Shown here: positions 59,146 through 64,000 of the stretch, one piece after another
How the letters are laid out: every line of letters starts with the position of its first letter
How positions within the stretch are numbered: position 1 is the stretch's first letter
Origin: Penelope pileata
Lineage: Eukaryota; Chordata; Aves; Galliformes; Cracidae
Direction: 5' to 3'
Length of the DNA stretch: 64,000 bases
Assembly (NCBI GenBank): GCA_013396635.1
Contig: WBMW01000587.1
Coordinates: forward strand, 1 to 64,000
Notes under the pieces: generated by a model
Told to the model about the DNA's origin: nothing
Database searches by the model: none
The model's input: the letters and a program-made list of their open reading frames with translations, nothing else
Translations under genes and position numbers: made by a program

Positions 59146-60280
59146 AGAAAAAAATTTAGGAGAGCATCAAGTCCATATATCCCTGACTAACAAGATCCCA
59201 CAAAATCCCCAAGCATCACTATTCTTTGATTTGGAAAGTTATTTCTTTGTCTTATTTTTAAATATTATGTTTTTTATCATGAAGTTTTATTTACTTTATT
59301 GCAATTTAATGTCATTATTTTTTGTTTAACAGTAGTAGACATCAAGAATAAGTATTTATTTTGTATATATCCAACAACTGTTTCCCATTCAGGTTTTTCT
59401 TCTTTATGCTAATTTGGTTGCCATCAAAAGTTTCTCATCTGCTCAGATGTTCTACTGTAGCTGTCCAGCCTTTTGTTCATTCAGCTGCATTTACAGGGAA
59501 TAAATATGTGGATTTTTGCATATGCTTTAACTGAATTTCTTCTTAATTTTTGTTTCCAAATTTCTTCTTGCATCTATCAAGATCTACATACATTGTAATC
59601 CTGTCTTCCAGCATGGCTATTGACCTTCCTTGTCTGATTTACCTGGAAATCTAGTACAATAGAAAGAATGAGAGATAAAAATAACAAAATGAGATCCAAA
59701 ACAGAACCTTGAGTAGTATTGTCCAGTGCATTCAAGCTTCATAGTGAATGATTAACAAGTCTTCTGTTTCCATCACTTGTTTGTAAAGTTTAAAACAGAA
59801 TAGAACTAAAATTCAAAGTATGTGAAGACTCAAAATATGTTTCTTCTCTGCTTAAATGGTTTGTTACCTTTTCATTAAAGGAAATTAAATTAATTTGACA
59901 TGATTTTCTCCTGGCAAACTGTGTTGATATTATTTAACTCTTATTTCTATGTGCTAAAAATTATTTTCTCAGTTATACACAAAAAAATTCTTGTCTGAAC
60001 TTCCTAGCATAACAGGCTATGACAGGTCTCTTCAAATTATGTTCTTCAGTTTTATCATTATTTTATTTTTTTACATCTATCACTGCTAATGACAAAGGCA
60101 AAATAAAGCATAAGTAAAGTCTGTGCTCAACTTACAGACCATTTATCACCATCTTATAAGAATCAATATAGTATGTTTTTGTCTTACCGTTTTCCTAAAA
60201 TGTGTTTCTTAGGAGAGCTTCTGATTTCAACCTTCTATGACACATATTCTGTGAGGATGCAGAGATTGGGAGTATATTGT
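59146..60280. other. AT-rich DNA, possibly with a very old CR1-like scrap
   Basis: Mostly unrecognised. Around 59690-59760 the text gatccaaaacagaaccttga and tcatagtgaatgattaac faintly recalls CR1 RT DNA. Too weak to call. Confidence 0.35.
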
Positions 60281-60807
60281 TGTTTTAGTTTCTAACAGAA
60301 GTTACTTTTCTTATAGTGGCTGGTATGAAGCTATGTTTTGGCCTCAGAAGAGAAACAAAACTGATAACATCCTGGTAGTGTTGAACAGAGCTGAGGACAT
60401 ATCCAGCTCCGCATTCTTCTGCCAGTGAAACAGTTAGAGGGGCATAAGAAGCTGGGAACAGGAGAGGACAGGACCAGGACAGCTGGCCCAAATTGACCAA
60501 AGAGCTATTCCATATCATATAACATCATGTGATTGTTTTTTTGGGACTTTCGGTTGCTTTTTATGGAAGAGGTTAGCAGGGAGGAAGGGTTGCTGCTGAC
60601 TGTGAGCCCTTGCTATCCTCTTTATATATATATATATGTATATGTACTGGTATTTCCTTTACTTTCTTTACTATTTACTATTTATTAATAGCATTTATCT
60701 CAACCCACAAGTTTTACTGCATTTTTTTCTCTACTTCTCTCCCCATTCCACTTGAGGAGGGGAGAGGGTGAGTGAATAACTGTGTGGAACTTAGCTGTGT
60801 CAAACCA
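60281..60807 (+). mobile_element. Solo LTR, family A, copy 3 (inverted relative to copy 2)
   Basis: 527 bp from tgttttagtttctaacagaag to gctgtgtcaaacca on the plus strand. Landmarks in LTR sense: gataacatcctggtagtgtt, caggaccaggacagctggcc, accaaagagctattccatat, a long TATA-type AT run at 60622-60650, cttactatttattaatagc, atctcaacccacaagtttta and the closing gagtgaataactgtgtgg. It shares the gtgaataactgtgtggaa text only with copy 2, so the two are of the same subfamily. No target duplication found. Confidence 0.9.
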
Positions 60808-63800
60808 CGACGCTTGTTTAACTCTTTGGAATGTTTCACAGGTCATACTTCATACTTTCAAAGGAAGGATGGAGATTCATATCTAATTATAGATTTTTAA
60901 AAATGTGGCAGCCAGGCTCCCTCTATAGGCGCTGGAAAGAGACAGGCACCTCTCAAGAGAGTTTGAATACCTTCAACATTCTGCCTCAGTTGCTCATCTC
61001 CACTCAACGGTGCAGCAGTTTTCATATGATACCTGATGGAGAAATGAATGACAAGATGTAATCTGAAAGACAGTACATATCTCAGCTGTTGCAAGACCTA
61101 ACTGCGAGTTGGAACCAGATATACCATTTAGGTGCTCCTAGCCTTCATGTGTAGCTCTGAGGGAACTTGTAAGGCTTCATCAAATCCCATTAAATTCATA
61201 GAAATATTCTTTTGGCACAGTAAAAATGCAGACATTTATGAAATAAGATGAAGATAATATTTTTGAGAATTTGTTAAAAAATGAAATGTGGGGTCCATTT
61301 TACTTATCACTATTTTAATTACATGTATATTTTCTGTGCATTATGTTGAAAAACAATTTACAATGATAAAAAATACTTAGATTTACAATGCAAATTTTGT
61401 GTCCATTCATTAATTTGCATTTTACAAGATCTGTCCCTGCTTAAAAGAACTTTGACCTTGAAATGTCAATATGAGTAAACTTCAAGGATTTAAACACACA
61501 ATTTCTTATACAGCGCCAATAAAAGATGTGTCTATACTCATTACAAGGCTTTGCAGTTATTTCATTGCTTTGGAATGAGAGATTAAAATACTCTTCATCT
61601 TCTCCAAGGCACCATTCATTTGCGTTCAGTAATGATCTGAAGCAGTTCTGGGGGAACCATACAGAATACATTTAATCATGACTTGTATTATCTCCAACAC
61701 ACTGTCATTACATTCCAGAAACTAAACAAGAACAGAAAAATACTATTCAGAGCATTGTTCATGAGGCACAAGAAACGGGATTTCCTTTTAAGAGTGTTGG
61801 TACACCAGAGCTGCTTACAGCGTAATTTGATAGGGTCATCAGGGTTGGAAATACAGGCAATTCTGCTAAAACGAACACTGTAGAACTGTATTTTCAAATA
61901 CCAGCACAGCACATTTTGAATCCACTGCCGGATTCACTGTATGCAAGTATAAAATATTTGTAAGTCTGTTCTTTTCTACCGTGTAGCCAGATGATGCAGA
62001 ACCATGGGTTTGCATTTCCAGCTCTCAGATGGCTACGTTGTCTTAAATCTTTTCTTGCTAAACCACAGGTGGAAAGTGTTAACTGTATTCTATAGCAATT
62101 TGTTTTTTTCTTGAATGTAGTCATCGTGTGTTCTATTTGAAGCTGTACTAGAACTGAGAATCCGAACTATGTTGTTTTTGAATGACACCACTTTTCATTA
62201 TTTCTGTAATAATTTCCAAAAGATAGTTAGGATATGTAGTGTGACTCTACCTGTTTCAGATGACATAGTCAACATATGCTGGAATTCCATATTCCTAGAG
62301 GGAAATCTGGAAGTCTTAAAATGTCCACTAGTGTGGAATTCAGTATCCTCTTCTGATGATGTGCCAGACTCCTCCGAATATGTTCCTTGATGTATTTAGT
62401 TTTGTAAAACTTGCAGTATATTACTAATAAATTATATAATAATTACAATTATTAAAATAAAATAAGAAATAGAGATTAAGAGATATCAAAATATTTGTGG
62501 CATGAAGCTTTCACTTTAAGGAGAGGTATCATAGAATGATATTTATATTGATTTTGTAAGATTTTCCTGCTAAAAGAAGTTTGAGATAAATTTTTCAGTG
62601 TGTTGTCGTATATTTGAATCAAAGATTTCTTGTGTCTTCAGTTACATGCTCTCTACCAGTTGTCCAAATATTTACTACTTTGTAGCCCTCATCATGCTAC
62701 TCATAGAATATAAATAAATAGAAATGTCACTGTATGGGAAACACTTGTTTTTGAAACTTGTAATAGAAAATATTTATAGTCTTCAGAGTATTCCTAGATG
62801 TACCTTACTCACTTCTGTCAATTCTTTGTTAAAATTTGAACCACAACTCACAGAATTGAAAGCAATCCCTCTGTTTTGTGTAGCTGCTTTGGACATGTTG
62901 GTTTACACATATCTCTTAAGGACTTGATTGTCCTGAATAGTCACTTCCACCTGTACCGAGCAGATATCAGTGGCTGTCACTCTGACTAGGATGAATTTTG
63001 CACAGGAGGTATGCCAGCACACGTTAAAAATATAAGGTCTGTTGAATTAAATGAAACCACTCCTGGAATAATAACTACTACTTACAGGTACAGGTATCAA
63101 AATGCAGTTCAATCTAATTTTGTGTGGTTTTTNTGTTTAGAGTTACTTTGTATCACCAGAGGAATATGTACCAGCCTAAGACTATAGACAAGGCTAGACT
63201 ACATTTATATACATGGTGTTACTAAAGAAGATATAATCCACCACAGGAATTTAGCATCTGTTTCCCCTTCAAAGACACTTTCATCAAGTTTTCTAGCATT
63301 TACTTATAACGTTAAAGAGATACTTGTCTCCATTTGGAGCAGAGGAGAGATTTAGTTCTTTACCTCGGCCCAGCAAAAGATGAAGTTTGTCTCTATAACA
63401 TTTTTTCTTCATTGCTTCATTTTTCCTAACGTAATGTTAATTGAAGGAAATATAAAAAGAAAATGTAGAATACTGATCTTAAATTCAGATTGATACCTTG
63501 GAGGATATGCAATATTTCTGAACAAACAGATCCCAAAATTTGACTTGGAAAGCTACTGCCTGAATAGAAGTATGAGCATTTTGCTTGCTCAGAATGAAAA
63601 ATATGTTGTACTTTACCCACACAATTTTTTTAACAGATGAGTGATTAAACCAGTACTACTGTGCATTTCATATCTATAACCTCTAAGGTGTTTTGAAAGA
63701 CATCTACATTTTGGAAGTTGTAAAATTTATTTGTGCGTTTGTGTGGTAATAAGCCAGAAGGTTCTCCTGGGGTAGTAGCTACTCTCCTATCGTTTTTTTG

Positions 63801-64000
63801 TAGAGACTATCAGAAGACAGTGCTGATCTGAACATTCATTTTAAGGGAAGATTACTATTAAAAGAGTAGAGTTACCTATATGCTGAGCACACAAAAACAT
63901 GGAATTCTAATACAAATTAGAATAATGCAAAAATATGTTAGTTCAGACTGCACTCAATGCCTACTCAATTAAAAGCCTTAAGTCTTCTATGTGAAAAAAG
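60808..64000. other. AT-rich unique DNA, no feature recognised
   Basis: No frame over 77 codons and no repeat family recognised. A single N at 63133 follows a T run. The stretch 61440-62130 is slightly less AT-rich, with short frames on both strands but no domain. Confidence 0.45.

Noticed and set aside
59690..59760. Very old CR1 or L2 reverse transcriptase scrap
   Set aside because: Similarity is too weak and short to support by eye.
57169..60807. Provirus with two LTRs
   Set aside because: The LTRs are in opposite orientation and the DNA between them has only unique sequence and a CR1, no retroviral genes.
1..64000. CRISPR arrays, operons, bacterial features, tRNA or rRNA genes
   Set aside because: No regularly spaced repeats with unique spacers, no cloverleaf candidates with A and B boxes, and the whole window is vertebrate-type repeat-rich DNA.

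Overview
This window is vertebrate nuclear DNA, almost certainly from a bird. The evidence is a dense set of CR1 LINE fragments with the CR1 octamer tail (repeats of ATTCTRTG), several families of avian-type endogenous retrovirus (ERV) LTRs, and mariner copies of the chicken Galluhop type. The background is AT-rich and non-coding. I recognise no host exon, tRNA or rRNA. The open frames are CR1 ORF2 remnants, decayed DNA-transposon genes, one unusual ORF inside an LTR element, or chance frames in AT-rich or low-complexity DNA. The window is best read as intergenic or deep intronic sequence recording repeated transposon invasion, with several assembly artefacts on top.

Layout. 0-2.3 kb: a CR1 piece, an old ERV LTR, and a second CR1 with an internal deletion. 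5.0 kb: a scrap of an LTR family that recurs at 50, 57 and 60 kb. 6.5-7.1 kb: an internally deleted mariner. 8.0-8.9 kb: a decayed hAT (Charlie-like) transposon. 10.7-13.3 kb: a plus-strand CR1 3' end interrupted by a compact, young, two-LTR element on the minus strand. 14.2, 16.3-17.6, 17.9 and 23.7-24.9 kb: more CR1, the last with a reverse transcriptase segment and an assembly gap. 25-36.7 kb: mostly unique AT-rich DNA with two unidentified repeat-like blocks. 36.8-38.0 kb: the rarely seen 5' part of a CR1 (endonuclease and upstream leader). 38.9-39.6 kb: a solo LTR with a perfect 5-bp target duplication. 40.5-44.0 kb: one 1.77-kb segment present twice around a single N, most likely a false haplotype duplication. 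44.2-45.5 kb: a full-length but dead mariner. 49.7 kb: an old CR1 scrap. 50.4, 57.2 and 60.3 kb: three solo LTRs of one family, the last two inverted relative to each other, with another CR1 between them.

The most interesting object is the 2.1-kb element at 10909-13047. It has near-identical LTRs (one substitution plus one 6-bp indel), a perfect GTGGT target duplication, a polypurine tract, and a primer-binding site with a 19-base match to the 3' end of vertebrate tRNA-Ser(AGA). Its 1.5-kb interior has no recognisable gag, pol or env. It does contain a 190-codon ORF starting about 50 bases after the primer site, with a hydrophobic N terminus, an acidic middle and a long Lys/Arg/Glu-rich tail. 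It looks like a non-autonomous, serine-primed LTR retroelement mobilised by an unseen partner.

Family names come from remembered repeat patterns, not a database search. LTR and CR1 boundaries without a target duplication are good to roughly 10-30 bases.
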